Shown here piece by piece: positions 1 to 8,440 of a DNA stretch of 64,000 bases. The stretch is from NCBI GenBank assembly GCA_037039685.1, contig JAWNGF010000002.1:434001-498000 (forward strand), read 5' to 3'. Made by a program: the position numbers and the translations under genes. This stretch comes from Ceratobasidium sp. AG-K. Its lineage: Eukaryota; Basidiomycota; Agaricomycetes; Cantharellales; Ceratobasidiaceae. Under the pieces are notes generated by a model. The model had not been told where the DNA came from. It saw only the letters and a program-made list of their open reading frames with translations, and ran no database searches. Every line of letters begins with the position of its first letter. The first letter of the stretch is position 1.

Positions 1-60
1 TGTTTGTTGCTTTAAGGTACATTGTTTCCGTTACTGGTTCTTTGGTCTCTCCACACACAG

Positions 61-2058
61 TTAGAGGGAGACCTCGTCTTTTCCCGACTCTGGTTTGCTC
101 TCAAGTTTCCCTTCTCGTCCCTTTAGGTTAGGTTCCTCCTTCTTCCAGTCCTTTTCAGGGCATTTTGCTAGCAGGTGCTTGTCCGATCCGCATTTTAGGC
201 AATGTTTTGATGAAATTCTTGCCTTGTATATGTCGTTGGGAAGCCTCTTTGTGGAGCTGGAGGATGCTGGTGTTGTTTTTTGTCCCGTGGTGTTTTTGAT
301 GGATTGTAGCTTTTGGTCAATGGAGATTGCAATTGAGATCCACCAGTCCAGAGATAGTTCCCGCTCCGTTCCATCTTTGTTAATTAGGGTTAACTCAAAT
401 CGGGCTAGTTCGGTTTTGACTTCAGGCTTCAGTCCTTCCTTGAATTGGTTGATCAGAGCTTCCTGGCCCCAATTTATGTCGACTAATAGATATCGGAATT
501 CCGAAGCATAGTTTGCTACTGAATTGTTCTGCTTGCATTTCTGGATATTGGCTTTGGCTTTAGCTTTCTTGTTTGGGTTGCTGAATTGTTCCATGAAATG
601 GGCTTTGAAGTTTCCCCATGAGGCTAAGTTTTTGTTACTTTCTCCCTGGTTCAGTGATTGTAGCAATACTTGTGCCCAATGGGTTGCCACCTTGTTCTCA
701 GATCTGAAGTTGGCAAGTGCTTCACGGATCCGTTCTTCATGAGAGTTGTATTGATCGCCTAATCGAACAAAATAGCTTTCCATCTGTGTGATGAACATTT
801 TGGCTCCTTCCCCCTTTTTTCCGTCAAAGGGTTCAGGTCGTGTGACCTTAGGACAATGGGATCCCCCGCTGGTGTTAGGATATTCTGTGAGGCGTTGGAG
901 CCTCTGTTCCAATTTGTCGATTCGGGTAGATTTGGCTTCTGGATGTGATGGAGAGTTTGATCGTCTAGATGGATTTTCCGCATGTAATGATGCTTCGTCC
1001 ATTTCTTCTCGAAGATTGTTGATAGCTTCTTGTATCGTGGTCATTTGCGTAGTACTGGTGTTTCCTTCTTGTCGCAGGTTTTCCAAGCCTTGTGTTACGG
1101 CTTCATTCCATTCAAGTTGTCCTTGCCTGGTGGTGTTGAGTTCTTCGCGTACGTTGTTTACAAGTCCTTGCATGTTTGTAACTTTGTTTCAAAGCCGGGT
1201 GACGTCTTGTCCGACTAGGAAAGTGTTATGTTCGCTGTTCCTTGCGGCATTGAGAATATCCGTGAGGGTTCCTTGAAGGGTATTTATGGAATTATTGAAG
1301 ATCTGTTGGTTATTTGCTAGGACCTGGGTGGCCTGTTCTAGCCCATTGAGTCTTCTGTCAACCACTATTCTCATTCCATCGATGACCCTTAAGAGTGCAT
1401 TGTGTCTTCCAAGGTGAAGGTCATCAAGGTCATCAAGATTGCCGATCATGGTTCTACTGCTGGAGCTGGAGCTTGAACTGAGATTTCCGGGTACGTCTTG
1501 GCCGTCAGTTGTTTGTTGCTGGGAATATCCTTGTGGGACGTATGGTGGTGCAGGGTTCACAGGTGTCCCGACTTGGGAGTTCATTGGGATTGGACCAGCA
1601 TTGGTGATGGTACCTCTGATCTGGGGAACCTGCAGAGCATGTGGAATGTGTGGTGTCGGTGGGGGTCTGATGGGAACAAGGGATATGCCCCCATGAGCTT
1701 CAGGCTGCAGGGAAAAGAACTGTCTTCTGAATGCCGTGGGCCATAGTGGACGCAAAGGTCCAGGACTTGCGTTAGGAATAGGGATTTGAATTGTGGCTGG
1801 TGTGGGGTCATTGGTGATATCTCCTGGTTCCCTACTGACAATTGTAGGTTCTTCTTGGATGACCGAAGCGTTTTCAGCATCAAATGTTCTGGGCATAGAG
1901 GCTTGACTCTGTGGGTGAGACCTTGCTGGTCCTCCGGCCCGTGCTTGTGCAATATCTTGTTTGTTGAGAGAACTTGTGGGTCTTGCAGCCCTGCTTGGTC
2001 CTCTCCTTGTTGACAGTGGTGTTGAGAGGTGTGATCTTGCGTCTTCCTGGGTGGACAT
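61..2058 (-). pseudogene. gag: Ty3-type gag with an in-frame stop
   Basis: The frame begins with MSTQEDARSHLS and runs about 660 codons. It is cut once by TGA at 1189-1191; both halves are in the same frame. The N-terminal half is rich in proline, serine and glutamine. The C-terminal half has a capsid-like retrotransposon gag region (around NFKAHFMEQFSNPNKKAKAK) and ends with a CX2CX4HX4C zinc knuckle (CLKCGSDKHLLAKC). Gag packages element RNA into cytoplasmic particles. The stop lies in CTTTGAAA, one C-to-T change away from a CGA arginine codon. Pol would follow to the left of the window. Confidence 0.85.
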
Positions 2059-2066
2059 GATTGATA

Positions 2067-2078
2067 AGCTTGTTTTGT
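2067..2078 (-). other. Self-primer-type primer-binding site
   Basis: Two bases after the LTR the minus strand reads ACAAAACAAGCT. This is the exact reverse complement of AGCTTGTTTTGT at 2252-2241 inside the LTR, close to the predicted 5' end of the transcript. In Tf1-type elements the 5' end of the mRNA itself primes reverse transcription, and the 12-nt match has the right length and place for that. A host tRNA primer was not evident. Confidence 0.6.
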
Positions 2079-2080
2079 AA

Positions 2081-2538
2081 TGTCGTAAGCTTCTTCTTGG
2101 TGGCTATGAGACAAGCCACGATGGAGAGTGGATGGCACTAAGACCTAAGTGACCTCTTGAACCGCAACACACTTAAGTGTCTGTAGGCTCTTGAGGGTAG
2201 GGGTGGTTCAAAGTGTCACTCAAAGGGGGTATTTGACGAGACAAAACAAGCTGGGGTTACCAGGCTTGTTGGTCCTCTATATATATTCACAAAGTGGCCG
2301 AGTCATACAAGGCTCAGCCACACAAGTCATACAAGACAGCCAGTCAGGAGTGTCCATGTGAGTCATGCTGTATGAACAGACATGACTTGTACAAAGCACA
2401 GCCGCGTTACACAATGTAACATGATAACCACAAGAAGGTGGCAATGCGGCGGGAAAAGAGAAACAGAAAGTAACGTACACAGCCACAAGACAGGACGAGA
2501 CGCAGATGAGTCCGATGGAGTGAGCAAGGCTCACGACA
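2081..2538 (-). repeat. 5' LTR of the Ty3-type element
   Basis: This is a 458-bp terminal repeat. On the minus strand it starts TGTCGTGAGC (at 2538) and ends TTACGACA (at 2081). It aligns over its whole length with the solo LTR at 3302-3770. A TATA run lies at 2278-2286, and about 33 nt downstream of it on the minus strand is AGCTTGTTTTGT (2252-2241), near the expected transcription start. Confidence 0.9.
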
Positions 2539-3301
2539 ATTGACCATGTAAGATGAGTCAAATTTGGCCAATTCCAGTAGCATATATCCGGTTCCCATCC
2601 CCCACTCAAACTGCTATTGGCGGTACAAGAGGCTGGTACCTGGAAAACCACTGATGATTTGCTGTCATGTGTTTTGATGCTCCAGAGTCCAGGAGCCATG
2701 CTGACCTCAGCGATGCATTGTCTAAAGCAGGTAGTGTGCATAGCGTTGGCGTATCGTCTGTTGCTTGACTTGCAATAGCCATCTTGGCTGTTTTGACTCT
2801 GGGTGTGGAGCTTGATTCATTCAGCTTTGACTCGCCTGGCTTTGCCTCACGTCGCTTCTGACATGGTCCCATTCCCTCAGCGCCTCCTCCCTTTGCCCAG
2901 CAATCCTTCTTGATGTGCCTGGGCTTTGCACAGTTGTTGCAGAGAGGGCCTTTGGCTTTCTTCTTGCCCTTTGGGTTGATCAACTTCTTGAGCGCTGGCT
3001 TGGAGATTTGGGAGAACATGGCAGTAAGTCCTACACCTTTCATGTGTGGTTCCTCTTCAGCTAAAGCAGCTTTGATAACCATATCAGAGGTGACAAGTCC
3101 GGTCTGGTTTGACGTCTGGATGATGGTGCTAACAATTGAGTAGGATGCAGGGAGCGCATTCATGAGGATATGTGCAAGCATAAGGTCGGTAATGGGTTCA
3201 CCAAGGGTTTTCATCTTGGAAGTGATCAAGCGGAGGTTGTTGAAACCAGTAGATATGTCTTCCTCCTCTTTGATTTTTGTGTTTGTTAACTGCTGGTAGA
3301 G
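2539..3301 (-). pseudogene. gag-pol: Copia gag C-terminus and start of protease
   Basis: Continues the copia gag after the solo LTR (QQLTNTKIKEEED). It has the typical LPASY region, a CX2CX4HX4C zinc knuckle (CNNCAKPRHIKKDC), and the aspartic protease active-site region WLLDSGASKHM. Further on, VGDGNRIYATGIGQI is broken by TGA codons at 2606-2608 and 2558-2560. Coding similarity ends at 2539, at the Ty3-type element. Both stops lie in TTGA, one C-to-T step from TCGA. Confidence 0.88.
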
Positions 3302-3770
3302 TGTCGTGAGCTTCTTCTTGGTGGCTATGAGACAAGCTGCGACAGAGAGTGGATGGCACTAAGACCTAAGAGACCTCTTGAATCGCACCACACTTAAGTG
3401 GCTGTAGACTCTTAAGGGTAGGGGTGGTTCAAAGTGTCACTCAAAGGGGATGTTTGACAAGACAAAACAAGCTGGGGTTACCAGGCTTGTAGGTCCTCTA
3501 TATATATTCAGAAAGTGGCCGAGTCACACAAGGCACAGCCACACAAGTCATACATACAAGCCAACCAGGAGTGTCTGTGTGAGTCATGCTGTGCAGGCAG
3601 TCATGACTCATACAAAGCACAGCTGCGTTACACAATGTAACAGAACAAACCACAAGAAAGTGGCAACGCGGCACAGGAAAGGACAAACAACATACAGACA
3701 AAACAACAAACACAAAGCGCAGACGAGGGGAACACAGAGCAAGCCTTATGGAGTGAGCTGGTTCATGACA
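3302..3770 (-). mobile_element. Solo LTR of the Ty3-type family
   Basis: The 469-bp sequence has 8-bp near-inverted ends (TGTCGTGA...TCATGACA on the plus strand) and aligns along its length with the LTR at 2081-2538. It is flanked by the perfect 5-bp duplication TAGAG (3297-3301 and 3771-3775). No internal element sequence is left, so it arose by recombination between two LTRs. It splits the copia gag. It keeps the TATA run and the ACAAAACAAGCT segment (3462-3473). Confidence 0.93.
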
Positions 3771-3775
3771 TAGAG

Positions 3776-4222
3776 GAATGAGAGTGATTGCATGCCCTTG
3801 CCTTCCCATTGCTCAATGACCTTTGTCCATGCCTCGTGTGCTGTTGTCGCTTTGATAACATCAGCCATTGCGCCGTCTTCCATGTTCAAGGAGACCTGGG
3901 CAAACGCCTCTTCATCCTGCTTCTGCCACTTTGCGACTTCCTTACAGTGGTTTTCAACCTTTGTCGTGTCCTTGCTGTCAGCTTTGGTGAGTGGTTCTGG
4001 CATTGTCTTGGTCCTGTTTGTGATGTTGAGTAGTCCCTGTAGTTGTTGCACAGTCATTTGGCAGAACTTCCATGTGTTGTAGTTTGATCCATTGTCCTTG
4101 AGTAGCGGAATCTTGTAGGTTTTCTTGCTCAGGTAAGTGTCTGTTGTTGCCATCGTGGGTGTCTGAACGTTAACGGTGTTTACTGGGTTCTCTTTTTCCT
4201 CCTTTACGGATGCAGGGTTCAT
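3776..4222 (-). pseudogene. gag: Copia gag, N-terminal piece
   Basis: This piece encodes about 150 residues starting MNPASVKEEK. It has the usual copia gag opening (YKIPLLKDNGSNYNTWKF, then the QLQGLLNI and AHEAWTKVIEQWEGKG regions). It breaks off after SLSFLY, where the solo LTR at 3302-3770 was inserted. Reading resumes in the same frame at 3301, because the LTR plus the 5-bp duplication is 474 bp, a multiple of three. I chose the start at 4222 because the upstream in-frame ATG at 4234 lies in the LTR. Confidence 0.85.
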
Positions 4223-4226
4223 AACC
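4215..4226 (-). other. Copia primer-binding site (initiator-tRNA-Met anticodon-loop type)
   Basis: Directly after the LTR the minus strand reads GGTTATGAACCC. It resembles the complement of the anticodon stem-loop of initiator tRNA-Met, the internal primer site known from Drosophila copia. The presumed gag ATG (4222-4220) lies inside it. Confidence 0.6.
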
Positions 4227-4663
4227 TGTTGCAATTAGTGTGTTGTGCCAAGCTAAAGAGAATGTATTTTTGTAATTCCTAGCACATGAATAAATTCCAA
4301 GTGAAAACAAGTATATATGTGATAACGGAAGAAATGGGGTAAGTACACAAAGAAGAAAATTTCCTGGATAAGAATATCTGGTACTGTACAGAACCACGTC
4401 AAATATCAACACTCCAACATGTATCTCAGCTCGTGCTACGTGGAAGTAGAGAACTTTGTATATACCTAAAGAGAATGTATCTACAGGTATATCATGAGCA
4501 ACATAGATAGAAAAGAAACAACAAAAACATACCTCAGCTCGTGCTATGTGGAAGTAGAGAACTGAGGTTGGAATGCCTCAACATGACACCTTTAACAAAC
4601 TGTCACAGAAACGTCTAAGTCACATGATTATATGCTATACTACATGAGACTGAAATTCCAACA
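4227..4663 (-). repeat. 5' LTR of the copia element
   Basis: A 437-bp LTR with terminal TGTTG...CAACA. On the minus strand it starts TGTTGGAATTTCAGTCTC, the same start as the solo LTR at 15646. It holds an internal direct repeat: CTCAGCTCGTGCTA, TGTGGAAGTAGAGAAC-like sequence occurs near 4424-4453 and again near 4533-4563. This repeat explains most of the extra length relative to the 233-bp solo copy. Confidence 0.85.
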
Positions 4664-6255
4664 CAGGTCTGTAAAGACTGGTCGGGGTCAGAATTGTTTT
4701 GTTCCACTTGAATTACTCCCTCTTCAGCAGCTGCTTCAAGGCCTTGCCTTTTCACAAATGCCGCCGAAACTTCCAGTAGTGGGACCTACAGAGCAAATCC
4801 TTCTGGAACAAATGATCTTGGGGCATTGTAATGAAGAGTGTCTAGAAGATATAGGTTTGCACAATATGCCAATGCACTAGGTGTCCAAGACAAGACATGG
4901 CACCAGCCATAAGGCCCATGAAGGTTGATCCATTCCTTATTTTCTTTCATTTGTACTAGTTAAACCCACCAAACTATACACTTACTGGGTACAATTTGGC
5001 CTTGACTTGGTGCGGAATCTCAGAGAGCTTTTGGTTGAATAGCGGGCGCAATATGGAAATCGAGACCTTGAATGACTCAATATCTTTTGGCCATGGTTGA
5101 GTTTCTTTCACAATAGTTGTGCTCCCAGGATAGAGGTCCTGATCATCCATGCATGCAACCAGTATATTGCAATTGGCTTGATGAGCTTCTATTTGATCCC
5201 TATCTACTCCAATCAGATAACCTAGAAAAAGTTATCATAAGGAATAGACATACATAATGTTTCCCTTGCTGGCCATCCCATGTGAACAACACAAACGCCT
5301 TCCGTATTAAGTTCAATCAAGGGGACAGGCAATTCAGGTAGCAACAACACTGAGCGGGTCTCAGCCAAAAAGGCCCTTCCAATGCATTCTAGTTTAGCAG
5401 GTGTGACCTTGTGGATAGTTTGCACCAGTATTTCGGTGACATTGCTAATATTTTGTATATGTTGGTCAATTCTCTTATTCCGTTGTCTCGTAGGTGAGTT
5501 CTCACCAGCCTTTGGTAGAGTCTGAGCATCGGAACACTGCAACACATGTAACAAATCACTTTCTGGAATCTGCTGATTATTGCACAAGCAGATAGTAGGA
5601 CATCTGCCTTGTCTTCCACCAGCATGCTGGCAGAATTGAACTTGCATTAGCCCACACAGTTGACTCAGGCCTAGAAGGGTACCAACTGACCGATATGCTC
5701 AATCCAGTATGATTATATTCTCCATTAGTATCCTATTTGGGGGCGTAGCACTTGTCAGGTTGATGTGTTTCTGATTGGCCTCTGCTGTTTGGCCAAAATG
5801 CAAGCCTTGGTCAGTGTCGGGCATGTTATCTGTTCATTGATTTTATATAGCCCAAAGAGCCCAAAGGTCTGCAACATATTGATAACCTCAGAAAGGGGTC
5901 GGGACATACCTAAACCATGGTTTCCATAGTCTAGATGCCTACATTCTTCAGAACCCCTTTGGGACGGTTGTAGTCCCAAGGTCCCAGGATATGTGTTCTC
6001 TTTTGTTTCTGTTTGTGTCCATTGAGAATCGGGGTTGGATGTGTCGAAGTTGTTTGGAGCGGGGTTGTAGACCTGAGTGGTCTCCTCGATACTACCGTTC
6101 TGTGGTAACAGTGCAAGATTATTGGGTGTGAGAAGCTCCACCACAGATGCTATATTTTGAGCTGCATCTGCCAGAGCTACCGCAGCCCTTGCGAGACATT
6201 CTGCTGCATGAGCTAAGGAAGCCTGTGATGTGCCAGGCTGAGGAGTCGAAGGCAT
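4664..6255 (-). pseudogene. PHL1: helicase-like family gene, truncated by copia insertion
   Basis: This is the first of seven related genes. It starts at 6255 (MPSTPQPGTSQ) with an alanine-rich helix (SLAHAAECLARAAVALADAA), then a polar linker. After an intron (near 5908) comes the first half of a RecA2-like module (EDKADVLLSACAIISRFQK, YMCCSVP). Next are SVLLLPELPVP and CVVHMGWPARE (about 5360-5270), a segment with QPWPKDIESF, and finally WINLHGPYG and the GLEAAAEEGV end of module 1. TAG at 4786-4788 interrupts the frame where relatives have glutamine or another sense codon. The copia LTR cuts the gene at 4663, so module 2 is missing here. Function unknown. Confidence 0.75.
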
Positions 6256-6645
6256 TTAACTATTATAATTGGGTTGCGTTGGGGTTTGATGGTGGCTACT
6301 ATATCTATCAATCAAATGCAAATGACTGCCGTGGCAACCATTATGACATCAGCAGCACTCATAGTCATTACGCAATTATGGGATGAAATACTTTGGGCTG
6401 GCCACCAATGTCCCCATCTACAGGAGAGGAGGAAGGTTCACCTCTCCAAGCATATAATTTGCTAGGAATTCTCAATTATTGATGTCCCAATAATAGAAAA
6501 CCACAGATCATAGCTCCTAATTGGTACAGGAAGGTGTGATGTTACTCTTTCTTTGACTGAAAACATAAGTTCTTGTCCTGCTTCCTCATTTTTGGATGGT
6601 AAAATTCTGAGCAAAGGTTTTTTTATATAAATAAAATTGGCAAGT
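6256..6645. other. Upstream region of PHL1, no gene seen
   Basis: This AT-rich stretch lies between the PHL1 start codon and the Tc1 element. Short open frames here resemble nothing I recognise. It probably holds the PHL1 promoter, now separated from whatever lay upstream by the transposon. Confidence 0.4.
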
Positions 6646-6647
6646 TA

Positions 6648-8236
6648 CAGTATGTAACACAAATGTACAGACACTGGGCGCTTTTGGAGAGTTTCAGTGG
6701 TGGCACTGGTTTAGAGGCTCTAACAATTAAACAAAAAGCGCAGAAAGTGAGCGAAACATGTGAGATAGACAGTCGATTTTGTTACATGCAATTTAAGGTG
6801 GAAACAGCAGAGTGAAAAATGAGACAAAACACAAAGTTGAGTGTATGGTTATGTAACCTGTTTCACCAACCATGAGGTCACCCCCCTCAGAGTACTGGAA
6901 TCGATTCATAGAGCAACCTTACATGTATATAAGTACTCCAGCACAATGCCCAAAGTATCATACCAATTATCTCACTATCTCTACTATGCCAAAGGCAATC
7001 TCTGAGGCAAAGCTGAATGATATCCTTTCTGGGCTTGATGCCAGTCATTCTACCACTCAAATTGTCTCTGATTGTTGTGTTGCATGCGGCACTGTCACTA
7101 GTGTATGTGCCGAGCACCATCCACACCTTGTCAAATCCCCTGGTGCGCATCCACCCAGACTTAACCCCACTACTGTTCATCATGCCGTGCAAATTGTCAC
7201 CCACAGAAATTTGGTATCCGCCCCACAAGCCACACAACTACTGTCAAACATTACCGGGATAACCATGCATCCTCAAACAGTCCGTCAGGCTCTGAAAAGA
7301 GCTGGTCTCAAAGCTGTGAAGAAGGTCAAAAAGCCAAAGCTCACCACACAAGCCAAACAAGAGCGCCTTGACTTTGCCTGAGAGCACCAGCACTGGATGG
7401 TTGAAGACTGGAAACGCATGCTATGGTCAGACAAGATCAAGATCAATTGCCTAGGGTCAGATGGCATCAAGTGGGGCTGGATATGTGGAGCAAAGCAGCC
7501 TTTGGACAGGCTGTTGGTTGGGACCAGAAATTTTGGTGGAGGCTCTTTGATGTTCTGGGGATGCATGGGGTACGAGGGAACCGGACTAGGGTGCAAGTTA
7601 GAAAGAACACTGAACTGGGAATTATACCTCGCAATTTTGAAGGACAAAATGAGCCACAGTCTGGAGCATTTGGGCTTGGAGCCCGAGGGGGTGATCTTTC
7701 AGCAAGACAACGCAAGCTCCCACAAGGCAAAAACCTGCCTCAAATGGTTAGAAGATAATAATATTGAGGTACTAGAGTGGCCAGCATACTCACCGGACCT
7801 CAACCCAATCGAAAACCTGTGGGCAGAGCTGAAAAGGCGCCTCGGAACGTATGAAACCTCACCAGCGAGAATTCTCGAGCTGTGGGACCGGGTTCAGGCC
7901 GAATGGAATGCAATCAAGCCCGAATACTGTCGAAAATTGGTTGAAAGCATGCCAAAGAGAATGGCAGAGGTCTTGAAACAAAAGGGGGGCGCTATCTTTT
8001 ACTAAACTGGTCTGCGATTTTTTCCATTCCAAAACTATATGCACAGCCACTATGTTTGTTTCACTCATAACTTAGTTATTTCCCAACCGAATCATGCGAA
8101 ATATGGTTTTCTATGTAGCTCTGATGTCTAGCTAACGTGTATTTATTTTTGCTGTATTTATTGGATAGCTGGTTCTATCAATATAACTCACATGCATGAA
8201 ACGTGGCAAATGTTTGTATAGTTTTGTTGCATACTG
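6648..8236 (+). mobile_element. Tc1/mariner (DD34E) transposon
   Basis: The 1,589-bp element is flanked by TA at 6646-6647 and 8237-8238. Its ends are imperfect inverted repeats: CAGTATGTAACACAAA on the left, and CAGTATGCAACAAAAC as reverse complement of the right end. It encloses one transposase frame. Length, target site and gene fit Tc1 family elements. The single stop in the transposase suggests the copy can no longer move by itself. Confidence 0.9.
6986..8005 (+). pseudogene. Tc1/mariner transposase with one in-frame stop
   Basis: The frame starts MPKAISEAKLNDILSGLDA and opens with a helix-turn-helix region used for binding the transposon ends (SHSTTQIV, and later TMHPQTVRQALKRAGLKA). 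The catalytic residues are visible: D in MLWSDKIKIN, D in FQQDNASSH, and E in NPIENLWAELK. There are 34 residues between the second D and the E, the DD34E pattern. The frame is broken only by TGA at 7379-7381 between the DNA-binding and catalytic parts. A longer frame opens at 6872, but the family start is at 6986. Confidence 0.92.
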
Positions 8237-8440
8237 TACCTCAAGGCTCAACTCAATCAAGAGCCTTGCAAAAATCTGAATAGATGCCTGTATGCGCTAG
8301 ACTGGTTTCAATAGTTTCGTGTTTGGTGTACCAATCGGGAAACGCTGACATGTATATATTGTAGAAGCCTCAGAAGTTCCATATGCACAACGAGATACAG
8401 CTTCATTGTCGTGTCCGCCACCAGGAGAGAGCTAGATGAA

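Larger units (their letters stand above)
1..2538 (-). mobile_element. Ty3-type (Tf1/sushi-like) LTR retrotransposon, 5' part
   Basis: The element is read on the minus strand and runs off the left end. Visible parts are the 5' LTR (2081-2538), a primer-binding region directly next to it, and a gag frame (61-2058). The LTR has TG...CA ends, and a related solo LTR lies at 3302-3770. The base next to the LTR on its outer side begins ATTGA (2539-2543), the expected target duplication, but its partner lies outside the window. The element is inserted into the pol region of a copia element. The gag start is only 22 nt from the LTR, which fits a Tf1/sushi-type layout. Protease, reverse transcriptase and integrase are not in view. 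Confidence 0.85.
2539..4663 (-). mobile_element. Ty1/copia LTR retrotransposon, 5' part, broken by nested insertions
   Basis: On the minus strand the order is 5' LTR (4227-4663), primer-binding site, gag, zinc knuckle and start of protease. It is split by a solo LTR at 3302-3770 and ended by the Ty3-type element at 2539. The rest of pol and the 3' LTR must lie beyond that element, outside the window. It is inserted in gene PHL1, whose coding sequence stops at 4664; the first flanking bases are CAGGT (4664-4668). Two TGA codons in the pol region (2606-2608, 2558-2560) show it is dead. Confidence 0.88.

Noticed and set aside
95..2013. Plus-strand open frames opposite gag
   Set aside because: They are mirror frames of the retrotransposon gag on the minus strand and have no recognisable content.
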